Shown here in pieces: positions 1 through 8,482 of a stretch of DNA of 64,000 bases. A program made the translations under genes and the position numbers. The DNA comes from Virgibacillus ihumii. GTDB taxonomy: Bacteria; Bacillota; Bacilli; Bacillales; Amphibacillaceae. Numbering within the stretch: position 1 is the first letter of the stretch; each line of letters opens with the position of its first letter. The stretch covers positions 2,170,001-2,234,000 of the forward strand of contig NZ_CACVAN010000001.1 in NCBI RefSeq assembly GCF_902726655.1, given 5' to 3'. The notes below the pieces were generated by a model. The model was not told where the DNA came from, made no database searches, and saw nothing but the letters and a program-made list of their open reading frames with translations.

Positions 1-961
1 ATTCCTCATCGGAAAGCTCGAAGTCCTGTTTATTACGAGTATTGACATTGTTCAGTTCTTCAAACAACCGGCCATCGTTCCGGCCCAAATATTCTTCGGC
101 TACTTTGCGGTTGGACTCGTCATAAATGCCGACATAGTCTTCGGTCAGTAATTCCTTCACACTCGGCCCTGGATATTCGATTTCTTCCAGCGCCCGGACA
201 ATGGCATGCCAGCGGGGATTGATTGTATTGCCGGTAATCCTTGGCACATATTTATTCATCCGCCGCAAAAATTCCAGCTTCGGTAAATTTAGCGATGTGT
301 TATATTTTTTCTTCGGTTTTTTGACACGTTTAATGGAAAAATTGCTCATGAAATCAGCAAATACATCATTTCCTTCATACACATTGACATCGATATTTTC
401 CTTCCCGAAGACAGTTGACCACTTTTCCAGCATCTGATAGTAGTCATACCGGTTCACTTCCTGTGAATATTGCTCCGGGGACATCAGCTTCTGCTCGGAA
501 CCGGTGGATATGCCGGTTGAATAGCCGCTGATCAGCAGTTCTTCCTGTCTCCTGAAGTAGACAATGATCTTGACTTCCTCAAAAAAGCGATCCAAAAACT
601 CCTTCAGGCGGCGTATTTCTTTTTCCTGAATCAGCCGTGACGAACAATGCTCATTGGACATGACCACTGTTGATGCATTCGTCCCGTCTAATTCCTCCTG
701 AAAATGATCCAGCACCTTCTGACGGTAATTCGCCAGCTGTTTCGGCTGGTTGATTCCTTCCAGCTTTCTGAGATTATTCATTTTCCGGTCATTCATCGCG
801 TAGCATGCCAGCTTGACATGATTACAGATACCGAGCTTGCCGCTTAAACTTTCAGGGACGAAATATCCTTTTTTATACAGTTTCTCTTTATTCAGCCTTA
901 ACCCATTTTGAATGGTGGTCGTTCCCGTTTTTTCCGTACCGATGTGCAGAATCGCTTTCAC
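1..961 (-). CDS. Sulfotransferase-like P-loop protein (3' end outside window)
   Basis: This reading frame is open from a GTG at 961 to the left edge, so at least 320 residues are present and the C-terminus is missing. The N-terminus, VKAILHIGTEKTGTTTIQ, is the 5'-phosphosulfate-binding loop typical of sulfotransferase-family proteins (strand, then TEKTGTT). The GTG start is chosen because GGGGGAG lies five bases upstream and the P-loop begins directly after it. It is the last visible gene of a polysaccharide block, 15 bp downstream of a glycosyltransferase. A role in sulfating or otherwise modifying a surface polymer is inferred from the fold and the neighbours; the acceptor is unknown. Some family members of this type in Firmicutes are annotated only as hypothetical capsule proteins. 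Confidence 0.7.
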   Translation of the reverse strand, partial: MKAILHIGTEKTGTTTIQNGLRLNKEKLYKKGYFVPESLSGKLGICNHVKLACYAMNDRKMNNLRKLEGINQPKQLANYRQKVLDHFQEELDGTNASTVVMSNEHCSSRLIQEKEIRRLKEFLDRFFEEVKIIVYFRRQEELLISGYSTGISTGSEQKLMSPEQYSQEVNRYDYYQMLEKWSTVFGKENIDVNVYEGNDVFADFMSNFSIKRVKKPKKKYNTSLNLPKLEFLRRMNKYVPRITGNTINPRWHAIVRALEEIEYPGPSVKELLTEDYVGIYDESNRKVAEEYLGRNDGRLFEELNNVNTRNKQDFELSDEE

Positions 962-976
962 TGATACTCCCCCTGA

Positions 977-2821
977 CTATCCTCTCGTTTTCACCTTATG
1001 GTAGACACGGTGTACAACGGTGTTCCGCAGTTTGTTCTTGGCTGTCCGTTTTACGGCATTCAGCATTCGCTTTGATGTCAGGGTTTCTTCAAGCGCATCG
1101 ACCATCGACCGTTCCTGCTTTTTCATGCTTAACATGACACGCTCGTAATATGGCGTTTTCCTGAGATAACGCCAGTAATAATAATCGAACGGGACACCAA
1201 CATGCTTCCATGGTTTGTTATGTGATGCGGCAAAGTGAATGATTTTCGGGTTTTGTTTCGCCTGCTGGACCTTTTTCATGCTTGTCCACGGAATATTAGC
1301 AAACTCCTGGTCTGAGCTGTTGAAGACATTGTATTCCGACGGCAGCAGCATGAAATTTTTCCGGAAATATTTATTCAAAATATCCTGATCCTGGAAGTAG
1401 TATTTTTTCCCTTCCGTCTCTTCCATCAATTCACTACCGACCATTTCCGGATTCATGTTTTCAAAGTTAATCAGCATCAGCCCTGCATTGAAGTATTTTG
1501 CGATATCATCTTTATCCATCTGCAGGCTCGTCTTTAAATACGTATACAAATCCGGATAACCGTCCGGCAGATTCACCTTAATATTCAAACATCTTGTCAT
1601 AATATAGTCCGGCACGGCAGCGAGCGGATACTCACCCATGTCCGTATGGAATAAGTCGACAAGGTCGTCCAATACAACCATATCTGAATCCAAATATAAT
1701 ATCCGCTTCAAATCCTTCAGCAGATAGAAAATAACGAAGCGATTGTACGTTGCCGACGACGGTAATGTTTGGTTGCTTCGGAATCCTGTATCAAAGAAAT
1801 TATCCACCGGAATGACATGCATCTGTATATTTTTATTGCCGCCGGTTAAAATCTGCCGTACATTGTTCAGGCTGTTCACATCAATGTTGGATGACAGGAT
1901 GAAAATGTTATAGCGATGATCCGGACTGGCATTCTCCTCAATCGAAGCAAACAGTGCGCTCAAGTGCGGCACATAATTTTTGTCCGAACTGACGACAATA
2001 TTGATATCATCATCTTTTACATCACTTAAGTCGATGTCTGGAAAAGGCAGCGTTACGGCCCCGGCCAGATTTAACACTTTCAGGTGCTTCACGTTCGTTT
2101 CCGGATGATCCTGCAAATATTTTTCCATAAATACACCAAGCAGCCGCTCGGTCAGAAATCCGAATATCCGTGCCTGATATACGTTGTAATAGCGGATATC
2201 GATCCGGTCTTCCAGTTCGAACAAAACGTCAAATACCCATTCCGCATATTGTTCAAAGATGTGCTGTTTAGCGACAAACATATTGAACAGGTAAAACGAT
2301 TCCCGCTTCATACACGTATCAAAAGCATCGATGTATGACGGATGCTTTTCGTTGATGATTTGGCGTAAAATATCTAAATCTTCCGAGTGATGGACATCCT
2401 TGTAATTGGATTCAACCGAAAACGGCATCGTATGCGGTTCAGGCAGGATAATATCATATTCGTCCATCAGGGCCTCAATCTTTTCAGAAGTCTCTTCACC
2501 GTATTTTTCAAAATCAAACACCTGCCCATCCAAAAACACCTCGGTTTGCGGATGGTCGTTGTATTTGTCGGCAAAGTCAAAAAAACGTCTGTAATGCATC
2601 AACCCGGTGCTATCGGCATGCTGACCATTTTTCCAAATCCAGTACAGTGCCGTCATTTCACAATAGTTGTCGTTCTTTGCGGAAATATTGTCGCCGGTAT
2701 CGTCACCTGTAATGCCAAGGTCTTTATTCCCTTTTCCCTTGCCGACATGAATTGGTGTAATTTCATCAGTCTGCAGGAAATATCCTTCTTTATGATGTGC
2801 GACATAAACATTCGTGCTCAT
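977..2821 (-). CDS. Two-domain glycosyltransferase, DUF4422 plus GT8
   Basis: The 614-residue protein starts at the ATG at 2821, preceded by AAGGAGTGAGGG; a longer frame back to 2896 would overlap the upstream ABC gene. Residues about 1-240 (STNVYVAHHKEGY, then ENDNYCEMTALYWIWKN-like sequence) are the DUF4422 domain found in capsule synthesis proteins. Residues about 255-520 form a GT8 fold with the DxD metal and nucleotide-sugar site in YLDSDMVVLDDL. The basic C-terminus suggests membrane association. It probably adds hexose residues to a surface glycan in the cytoplasm, before export by the ABC transporter encoded just upstream. The sugar specificity cannot be read from sequence. The domains occur separately in many organisms, so this looks like a fused bifunctional enzyme. 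Confidence 0.85.
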   Translation of the reverse strand: MSTNVYVAHHKEGYFLQTDEITPIHVGKGKGNKDLGITGDDTGDNISAKNDNYCEMTALYWIWKNGQHADSTGLMHYRRFFDFADKYNDHPQTEVFLDGQVFDFEKYGEETSEKIEALMDEYDIILPEPHTMPFSVESNYKDVHHSEDLDILRQIINEKHPSYIDAFDTCMKRESFYLFNMFVAKQHIFEQYAEWVFDVLFELEDRIDIRYYNVYQARIFGFLTERLLGVFMEKYLQDHPETNVKHLKVLNLAGAVTLPFPDIDLSDVKDDDINIVVSSDKNYVPHLSALFASIEENASPDHRYNIFILSSNIDVNSLNNVRQILTGGNKNIQMHVIPVDNFFDTGFRSNQTLPSSATYNRFVIFYLLKDLKRILYLDSDMVVLDDLVDLFHTDMGEYPLAAVPDYIMTRCLNIKVNLPDGYPDLYTYLKTSLQMDKDDIAKYFNAGLMLINFENMNPEMVGSELMEETEGKKYYFQDQDILNKYFRKNFMLLPSEYNVFNSSDQEFANIPWTSMKKVQQAKQNPKIIHFAASHNKPWKHVGVPFDYYYWRYLRKTPYYERVMLSMKKQERSMVDALEETLTSKRMLNAVKRTAKNKLRNTVVHRVYHKVKTRG

Positions 2822-2846
2822 ACCCTCACTCCTTGAAGCTTTTTTC

Positions 2847-3587
2847 TTATGCGTTGTCCACGGATGCCTTGTATTTGTCGACGACCGTTTTAGCATCGCC
2901 GAACTCCTTCACCTTGCCTTTTTCCAGCCAAATGACCTTACTCATCATATTTTGAATCTGATTTAAATTATGGGAAACCATGATGACGGTTTTGCCGCTT
3001 GCCATAAGCTCCCGCATCGTTTGAAAACTTTTTTTCTTGAACTTCTGATCCCCGACTGACAGCACTTCATCAACTATCAAAATATCGGGATCAATCTGTG
3101 TTGCGATGGAAAAACCCAGCTTCGCCCGCATGCCTGTTGAATAATTTTTAACAGGAACATCGATGAAATCGCCAAGTTCCGAGTAATCAACAATTTCCTG
3201 ATAACGCGCTTCCAGGAATTCTTTTGACTTGCCCAGCAATGCGCCATTCAGGTAAATGTTCTCGGCACCGGTAAAATCCGGATCGAAACCTGCACCGAGT
3301 TCGAGCAGCGGGGCAATATTGCCGTTTACTTTAACCTTGCCCTCTGACGGCCGGATTACTCCCGACACGATTTTCAACAAAGTACTTTTGCCGGCGCCAT
3401 TATGGCCGATCACCCCGACCCTGTCGCCATCTTCAATCGTGAAACTCACATCATTCAAAGCGGTGAATTGATTGTACTTCATCTTTCCTTTAAATTTTCT
3501 TACCATATATTCTTTCACACTCTCGACTTTTTCAGTAGAAAGCATATATCGCATCGTTACATTTTGTGCCACAATACTATTTTCCAT
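2847..3587 (-). CDS. Polysaccharide/teichoic acid ABC exporter, ATP-binding subunit
   Basis: This 246-residue ATPase has Walker A GHNGAGKST near residue 80, the ABC signature YSTGMRAKL, Walker B DILIVDEVLSVGD and the switch histidine in VSHN. It belongs to the TagH/Wzt/RfbE group that powers export of undecaprenol-linked polymers. The protein ends shortly after the nucleotide-binding domain. It therefore lacks both the long C-terminal extension of B. subtilis TagH and the carbohydrate-binding domain of Wzt proteins. That argues against chain-length control by terminal-modification recognition. It lies 11 bp downstream of the permease gene and forms one transporter with it. The ATG at 3587 has AGGTGG upstream. 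Confidence 0.88.
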   Translation of the reverse strand: MENSIVAQNVTMRYMLSTEKVESVKEYMVRKFKGKMKYNQFTALNDVSFTIEDGDRVGVIGHNGAGKSTLLKIVSGVIRPSEGKVKVNGNIAPLLELGAGFDPDFTGAENIYLNGALLGKSKEFLEARYQEIVDYSELGDFIDVPVKNYSTGMRAKLGFSIATQIDPDILIVDEVLSVGDQKFKKKSFQTMRELMASGKTVIMVSHNLNQIQNMMSKVIWLEKGKVKEFGDAKTVVDKYKASVDNA

Positions 3588-3598
3588 TATTTTTCCAC

Positions 3599-4393
3599 CT
3601 ATACGTGCAGAATAAATTTATCCTGATGTTTCTGAAACACATACATGCCAAGGATTGTTGCCCCAACTCCAAGGACGATGCACATCACAATATTGGTCCA
3701 GTCGGGAGGCAAGCCGTAATAGACCACCTGCCTGAATCCTTCAATATAATAATAGACCGGGTTAAACAAGAGTAAAAACCGGTATTCTTCCGGAATAATT
3801 TCGACCGGATAGAAGATGACGGATGCATAGCTGAGCGCCGTCATCGCCACCGCATGCAGGTGTTCAATATCCCGGAAAAAGACCATGATCGTTGCCAGAA
3901 TCAAGCTGGCACCAAAGCACATGAAATAAAGAAAGATCAGAAATATCGGTGCGTACAGCACATACCAGGTGATGCCATGCGTCGTGACAATCATGACCGA
4001 TATCAGGACTGTCAGGGATATAAGGAAAAAGACAAAATTCGAATTGACTTTTGCTGCCGTAAAAATATACCTCGGCATCGGCACTTTTTTAATCAGCCCG
4101 GCATGCGCCCGCATCGACCGCATCCCCTGATTGGTGCTCGACTTAAAGAAATCAAGCAGCAGTTTTGCCGTCAGCAGATATACCGGGAAATTGGCGATTT
4201 GCGTGCCAAACAAGTTGGAAAAAATAATCGTCATGATAATCATGATCAGGAGCGGGTTTAAAAAGCTCCACAATACACCCAGCACCGAATCTTTATATTT
4301 CTTTTTAAAATCTTTTCTTACTAATATAGACATGAGATATTTGTATTTTTTAATGTTATCTATATAATCTCGAATTATCGATGTTAATGTCAC
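3599..4393 (-). CDS. Polysaccharide/teichoic acid ABC exporter, permease subunit (ABC-2 type)
   Basis: The 264-residue protein has an amphipathic N-terminus (YIDNIKKYKYLMSILVRKDFKKKYKDSVLGVLWSFLNPLL) followed by six hydrophobic segments. This is the TagG/RfbA/Wzm architecture of ABC-2 permeases. The KYKDSVLGVLWSFLNP motif is characteristic of polysaccharide exporters. The start is the GTG at 4393 with TAGGAG nine bases upstream; the overlapping ATG runs straight into a stop. It is paired with the ATPase immediately downstream and presumably moves a lipid-linked, rhamnose-containing glycan across the membrane. A repeat array of about 320 bp separates it from rfbD. Confidence 0.87.
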   Translation of the reverse strand: MTLTSIIRDYIDNIKKYKYLMSILVRKDFKKKYKDSVLGVLWSFLNPLLIMIIMTIIFSNLFGTQIANFPVYLLTAKLLLDFFKSSTNQGMRSMRAHAGLIKKVPMPRYIFTAAKVNSNFVFFLISLTVLISVMIVTTHGITWYVLYAPIFLIFLYFMCFGASLILATIMVFFRDIEHLHAVAMTALSYASVIFYPVEIIPEEYRFLLLFNPVYYYIEGFRQVVYYGLPPDWTNIVMCIVLGVGATILGMYVFQKHQDKFILHV

Positions 4394-4408
4394 ATTTCTT
4401 ACTCCTAT

Positions 4409-4731
4409 CGTTTATGCGGTAGTTCGTTCGGTTCGTGCGTTTGTGCGAGAGTTCGCACGTTTGCTCGAGAATTCGCACGTTTGAAGCGGCAGTTCGATCG
4501 TTTGGGCGAGACTTCGCACGTTTCGACCGCTAGTTCGCTCGTTTCGCGCGGGACTTCGCTCGTTTGGACTGGTAGTTCGCACGTTTGCTCGAGAGTTCGC
4601 ACGTTTCAACCAGCAGTTCGCTCATTTGCGAGAGAGTTCGCACGTTTCGACCGGTAGTTCGCTCATTTGCGAGAGAGTTCGCACGTTTCGACCGGCAGTT
4701 CACACATTTGCGCGAGAATTCGCACGTTTAT
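4409..4731. repeat. Tandem 20-21 bp repeat array, family A (core TTCGCACGTTT), locus 1
   Basis: About fifteen units of 20 or 21 bp fill the gap between rfbD and the permease gene. Each begins with a conserved core, TTCGCACGTTT or the variants TTCGCTCGTTT and TTCGCTCATTT, followed by a variable 9-10 bp spacer. Neighbouring spacers tend to alternate (CGACCGGCAG-like and GCGAGAGAG-like), giving a loose 41-42 bp higher-order period. Both strands show long open frames of arginine- and serine-rich sequence, but these are by-products of the repeat. The same core recurs at 36408, 53880 and 63185. Confidence 0.9.
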
Positions 4732-4760
4732 CCGGCAACCTATACACTATTAAGCTTTTT

Positions 4761-5597
4761 CTATTTTCCAAGATACGCTTGTAATGCCTGTCTCCACTCC
4801 CTGAGCGGTTGGAACCCGTTATAGATTAACGCATCGTTTCCCAGCACCGAATATTTCGGGCGGGTTGCTTTGCTGGCAAACTGACCGCTGATAATCGGCT
4901 CGACTTTGATCGAGATGCCGGCCTCTTGAAAGATGGCTTCAGCCAATTCATGCCTTGAACAGATGCCGCTGTTGCTCGCATGGTAGATTCCATATTTTTC
5001 AGTCTGAATGAGTTCAATCAGAAATTCTGCCAAATCCGGCGTATAGGTTGGGGAGCCGATTTCATCGTACACAACCTGCAATGTATCTCTTGTTTCCGCC
5101 AGCCGGAGCATCGTTGAGACAAAATTTTTTCCGTTTTCCCCAAAAATCCAGGAGGTCCGGACAATAAACCATCTCGTGCTGAGCCCCCGGAGAAGCTCTT
5201 CACCTAACCATTTCGTTTTCCCGTATTCATTTACGGGGTTCGGCGGATCAAACTCCTGATATGGCTGAACAGCCGTCCCGTCGAAAACAAAGTCTGTGCT
5301 GATATAACACACTTTCGCATTGATTTTTTCAGCGGCGGAAGCGATGTTCCGTGTGCCATTGACATTCACGTTATACGCTTTCCGTCGGTCCGTTTCAGCC
5401 TCCTCGACATTGGTATATGCCGCCGCATGGATGATCACGTCCGGCTTGATATGCTCAACGAAGGCCGAAATCTCATCCTGGTTCGTGATGTCCAATTCGT
5501 TGCTTGATGGTGCGTGAATGTCGAATTTTGTCGAATTTAATTGATTCATTATATCATAACCCAGTTGCCCGCTTGCGCCTGTCACCATAACAATCAT
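4761..5597 (-). CDS. rfbD: dTDP-4-dehydrorhamnose reductase
   Basis: This 278-residue enzyme catalyses the NAD(P)H-dependent reduction of dTDP-4-dehydro-L-rhamnose to dTDP-L-rhamnose, the last step of the pathway. It has the N-terminal Rossmann motif VTGASGQLGYD, the STDFVFDG segment with its conserved serine/threonine, and the YGKTKWLGE catalytic tyrosine-lysine motif of extended short-chain dehydrogenases. Length fits the family. It sits 12 bp downstream of rfbB in the order rfbA-rfbC-rfbB-rfbD, all on the minus strand, so the whole dTDP-rhamnose route is encoded here. AGAAGG precedes the ATG at 5597; a second methionine four codons later is possible. Confidence 0.95.
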   Translation of the reverse strand: MIVMVTGASGQLGYDIMNQLNSTKFDIHAPSSNELDITNQDEISAFVEHIKPDVIIHAAAYTNVEEAETDRRKAYNVNVNGTRNIASAAEKINAKVCYISTDFVFDGTAVQPYQEFDPPNPVNEYGKTKWLGEELLRGLSTRWFIVRTSWIFGENGKNFVSTMLRLAETRDTLQVVYDEIGSPTYTPDLAEFLIELIQTEKYGIYHASNSGICSRHELAEAIFQEAGISIKVEPIISGQFASKATRPKYSVLGNDALIYNGFQPLREWRQALQAYLGK

Positions 5598-5609
5598 GTT
5601 AAACCTTCT

Positions 5610-6617
5610 TTACTTGGAGTAATATGCACTGTAATATTCCCGATAATCGCCGGATACGACGTGATTCAGCCAATCCTGATTGTTCCTGTACCAGTCAACT
5701 GTTTCCTGGAGTCCCGTTTCAAATGAATACCCGGGCTCCCACCCCAGTTCAGTACTGATTTTTGATGCATCAATCGCATACCGGAAATCGTGTCCTTTCC
5801 GGTCAGGTACAAATGTAATCAGCGATTCCGGCGCATCCATCAGGTTAAGGAGCATTTTTGCCATGTCCAGATTGGAATGCTCATTGTTTGATCCGATATT
5901 ATAAATTTCCCCGGGCTTGCCATCATGAAGCACGCGGTCAAGCGCGCGGCTGTGGTCCTCAACGTATATCCAGTCACGGACGTTTTGCCCGTCGCCGTAG
6001 ATTGGGATTTCCCGGCCTTCCCGAACATTGTTGATCATTAACGGAATCAGCTTCTCGGGAAACTGATATGCTCCGTAATTATTCGAACAGCGCGTGATGT
6101 TCACCGGAAAGTTGTACGTTTTGTAATAGGAGCGGACAAGCAGATCCGCACTTGCTTTGCTCGCACTGTACGGACTGTTCGGTGCAATCGGCGAATTTTC
6201 CGTAAAGCTCCCGTCCGTATCCAGCGACCCGTATACTTCATCGGTGGACACCTGAACATATTTCTGCGTATTGTATTTTTTCGCCACGTCCAGCAAAACC
6301 TGCGTGCCCATAATATTCGTACTGACAAATACATCCGGCTCGTTGATGCTTCTGTCAACATGTGACTCGGCAGCAAAATTGACGACCGCATCGAAGTTTT
6401 CTTTTTGAAACAGCGCATCCACTGTGGCGCGATCGGTGATGTCGCCTTTTACGAATGTGTAGTTTTGGCTGTTTTCAAGCTTTTTTAAGTTTTCCAGATT
6501 CCCGGCATAAGTCAGCGCGTCCAGATTAACAACTTCATACTCCGGATAGTTTTTCAGCATATACTGGACAAAGTTGCTGCCGATAAATCCGGCACCGCCT
6601 GTGATAAGTAGTTTCAT
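5610..6617 (-). CDS. rfbB: dTDP-glucose 4,6-dehydratase
   Basis: The 335-residue protein converts dTDP-D-glucose to dTDP-4-keto-6-deoxy-D-glucose using tightly bound NAD. The evidence is the N-terminal ITGGAGFIGSNFV nucleotide-binding motif, the STDEVYG segment that carries catalytic acidic residues, the PYSASKASAD catalytic Tyr-x-x-x-Lys motif and the RCSNNYG and VRDWIYVEDH motifs typical of RmlB. It is full length for the family. AGGAGG lies upstream of the ATG at 6617. It is 12 bp from rfbC and 12 bp from rfbD, consistent with one transcript. Confidence 0.96.
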   Translation of the reverse strand: MKLLITGGAGFIGSNFVQYMLKNYPEYEVVNLDALTYAGNLENLKKLENSQNYTFVKGDITDRATVDALFQKENFDAVVNFAAESHVDRSINEPDVFVSTNIMGTQVLLDVAKKYNTQKYVQVSTDEVYGSLDTDGSFTENSPIAPNSPYSASKASADLLVRSYYKTYNFPVNITRCSNNYGAYQFPEKLIPLMINNVREGREIPIYGDGQNVRDWIYVEDHSRALDRVLHDGKPGEIYNIGSNNEHSNLDMAKMLLNLMDAPESLITFVPDRKGHDFRYAIDASKISTELGWEPGYSFETGLQETVDWYRNNQDWLNHVVSGDYREYYSAYYSK

Positions 6618-6629
6618 CGCATGTTCCTC

Positions 6630-7175
6630 CTAAAAGTTGATCCCCGCTTCTGACAGAAATGGCTGCTGCCGGTCTTTTTCAGAAAGCACCGGATCAGCAA
6701 GCGGCCAGTTGATGCCGATTTCCGGGTCGTTCCAGCGTATGCCCTTATCGTGTTCCGGCGCATAAAATTCATCAACTTTGTACAAAACTTCCACATTTTC
6801 GGTCAATGTACAAAATCCATGGGCAAACCCTTTCGGCACGAGCAGTTGTTTTTTATTGTCGGCGCTCAATGTAGTGCTAGTCCACTCGCCAAATGTCGGT
6901 GAATCTTTCCGGATATCAACCGCAACATCAAAGATCTCACCACGTATACACCGGACCAGTTTCGCCTGTGCCATCGGATTGGCCTGATAATGCAGTCCCC
7001 TCAGCACACCTTTTGCTGCCGACAGGGAATGGTTGTCCTGTACAAATTCGTTATGAATCCCCTTTTCAGCAAATTTCTTTTGGTTGTATGATTCCATAAA
7101 GAAGCCCCGGTTATCCTCGAATACCGCCGGCTCAATGATTAGGACTCCCGGAAGTTTGGTTTCGGTTATGTTCAT
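6630..7175 (-). CDS. rfbC: dTDP-4-dehydrorhamnose 3,5-epimerase
   Basis: This 181-residue cupin-fold enzyme epimerises C3 and C5 of the 4-keto-6-deoxy sugar nucleotide. Motifs include DNRGFFMESYN, the QDNHSLS and VLRGLHYQ region with its catalytic histidine, and FAHGFCTL. Length is typical of RmlC. It lies between rfbA and rfbB; the gap to rfbA is 128 bp and contains a degenerate AT-rich repeat, so rfbCBD could have a promoter of its own. The ATG at 7175 follows CGAGG. Confidence 0.95.
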   Translation of the reverse strand: MNITETKLPGVLIIEPAVFEDNRGFFMESYNQKKFAEKGIHNEFVQDNHSLSAAKGVLRGLHYQANPMAQAKLVRCIRGEIFDVAVDIRKDSPTFGEWTSTTLSADNKKQLLVPKGFAHGFCTLTENVEVLYKVDEFYAPEHDKGIRWNDPEIGINWPLADPVLSEKDRQQPFLSEAGINF

Positions 7176-7204
7176 TGGTATACCTCGGTTTCTGTTTGGT
7201 TGTT

Positions 7205-7290
7205 TATTTCGATTAATGCTTGTGTTGATTTGATTAATGTTTGTTGGTGCGTTTATTTTCCATTAATATAATGCGCGAGTGCGTTTATCT
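7205..7290. repeat. Short degenerate repeat between rfbA and rfbC
   Basis: The non-coding gap holds three loose copies of a GATTAATG-containing motif (near 7214, 7235 and 7262) spaced at about 20-25 bp, together with GTGCGTTTAT repeated near 7246 and 7280. It resembles a decayed version of the 20-21 bp arrays elsewhere in the window. No gene or clear promoter was seen. Confidence 0.4.
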
Positions 7291-7303
7291 CCACTCCATA
7301 CCA

Positions 7304-8173
7304 TCATTTTCGGTCAATACTCTTCATTAAATACTTCCCATATGAACTTTTAATCAACCCTTCGGCAAGTTCCTTCAGCTGTTCTTTTGAAATGTAGCCT
7401 TTCAAATAAGCAATTTCCTCCAGACAGGCAATTTTCAGGCTCTGCCGTTTTTCGATTACTTCAATAAACTGGGAAGCTTCCAGCAGCGATTCATGTGTAC
7501 CGGTATCCAACCAGGCAAAACCTCGCCCCAACTGTTCAACCTGCAAGTCCCCTGCCTCGAGATACATCTGATTCAAGTCGGTAATTTCGAGTTCGCCGCG
7601 GTCGGAAGGTGTCAGTTTTTTTGCAAAATCAACAACCCGATTATCATAAAAATACAGCCCGGTAACCGCGTAATTCGACGCAGGCTGCTGCGGTTTTTCC
7701 ACAATCGATTCAACCGTTCCATTCGCATCGAAATCAATAACCCCGAACCGCTCCGGGTTGTTTACATAGTATCCGAAAATGGTCGCACCATTTTGTCTGT
7801 TAGATGCTTTTTCCAGTAAGTTCGTCATGCCCTGCCCGTAAAAAATGTTATCTCCTAGTATGAGCGCAACATGATCATCCCCGATAAAGTCTTCCGCCAA
7901 AACAAATGCCTGCGCGATTCCATCCGGCGACGGCTGCTCTTGATAAGATAATGAAATACCAAGCTCGGTGCCGTCACCAAGCAATTCCTGAAAACGCGGC
8001 AAATCCTTTGGCGTTGAAATAACCAAAATGTCCGTGATCCCGGCAAGCATCAGAATGGAAAGCGGATAATAGATCATCGGTTTGTCGTACACCGGTAGCA
8101 ATTGTTTCGATATGGACCTCGTCAGCGGGTAAAGCCTCGTGCCGCTTCCCCCCGCAAGAATTATTCCTTTCAT
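7304..8173 (-). CDS. rfbA: Glucose-1-phosphate thymidylyltransferase
   Basis: The 289-residue protein makes dTDP-glucose from dTTP and glucose-1-phosphate, the first step to dTDP-rhamnose. It has the N-terminal nucleotidyltransferase signature [13 protein letters not shown], the [16 protein letters not shown] segment, LGDNIFYG (metal-binding aspartate) and a C-terminal allosteric region of the RmlA long type. The start is the ATG at 8173 with GGAG nine bases upstream. A frame extending to 8209 would add an unlikely leader before MKGIILAGG. It heads the rhamnose operon. A TATAAT at 8208-8213 (minus strand) is a candidate -10 box without a convincing -35. Confidence 0.95.
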   Translation of the reverse strand: MKGIILAGGSGTRLYPLTRSISKQLLPVYDKPMIYYPLSILMLAGITDILVISTPKDLPRFQELLGDGTELGISLSYQEQPSPDGIAQAFVLAEDFIGDDHVALILGDNIFYGQGMTNLLEKASNRQNGATIFGYYVNNPERFGVIDFDANGTVESIVEKPQQPASNYAVTGLYFYDNRVVDFAKKLTPSDRGELEITDLNQMYLEAGDLQVEQLGRGFAWLDTGTHESLLEASQFIEVIEKRQSLKIACLEEIAYLKGYISKEQLKELAEGLIKSSYGKYLMKSIDRK

Positions 8174-8482
8174 CTGTATATCTCCAATTCCGGTAAGATT
8201 TGCTATCATTATAACCCAGCAGAACCCCGGATAAAATATCTTTCATGTTTAGTTTTTTTTACATTGTTAAAAGTCCGAAATATTGTGTCCGTCTGAAAAA
8301 ATAGGTGCGAAACCCTATATTCCTGGCACCAATGTCGAAATCTGCAAAACTATCAAATTGCGAAAAAATTACAGTATTACATTCATATTACAAATACGAC
8401 AAAGTTCTATTAATATTTTACACACTCATGCTATACTTATATGTAATTTCTACCAAAACTACATGAAGGGAGATTAACAGAT
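8174..8482. other. Divergent intergenic region between rfbA and the LysM gene
   Basis: This gap drives rfbA leftward and the LysM hydrolase rightward. It holds a minus-strand TATAAT at 8208-8213, plus-strand TGTAAT-type boxes (listed separately) and a plus-strand TATACT at 8431-8436 as a candidate -10 for the hydrolase. No small gene with a convincing ribosome site was seen. Confidence 0.5.
8368..8392 (-). promoter_or_regulatory. Candidate WalR (YycF) boxes upstream of the wall hydrolase
   Basis: Read on the minus strand, positions 8392-8376 are TGTAAT, five bases, TGTAAT. This exactly fits the WalR consensus of two TGTWAH hexamers separated by five bases. A third TGTAAT lies at 8373-8368. 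The boxes are about 90 bp upstream of a LysM-NlpC/P60 gene, and wall hydrolases of that kind are established WalR targets in B. subtilis. The orientation is opposite to that of many activated targets, so regulation is inferred. Confidence 0.55.

Noticed and set aside
2387..2836. Plus-strand 149-residue frame opposite the DUF4422 domain
   Set aside because: It lies entirely antisense to conserved coding sequence and has no ribosome site.
3854..4261. Plus-strand 135-residue frame opposite the ABC permease gene
   Set aside because: It is a shadow of a well-supported minus-strand gene, with no family resemblance.
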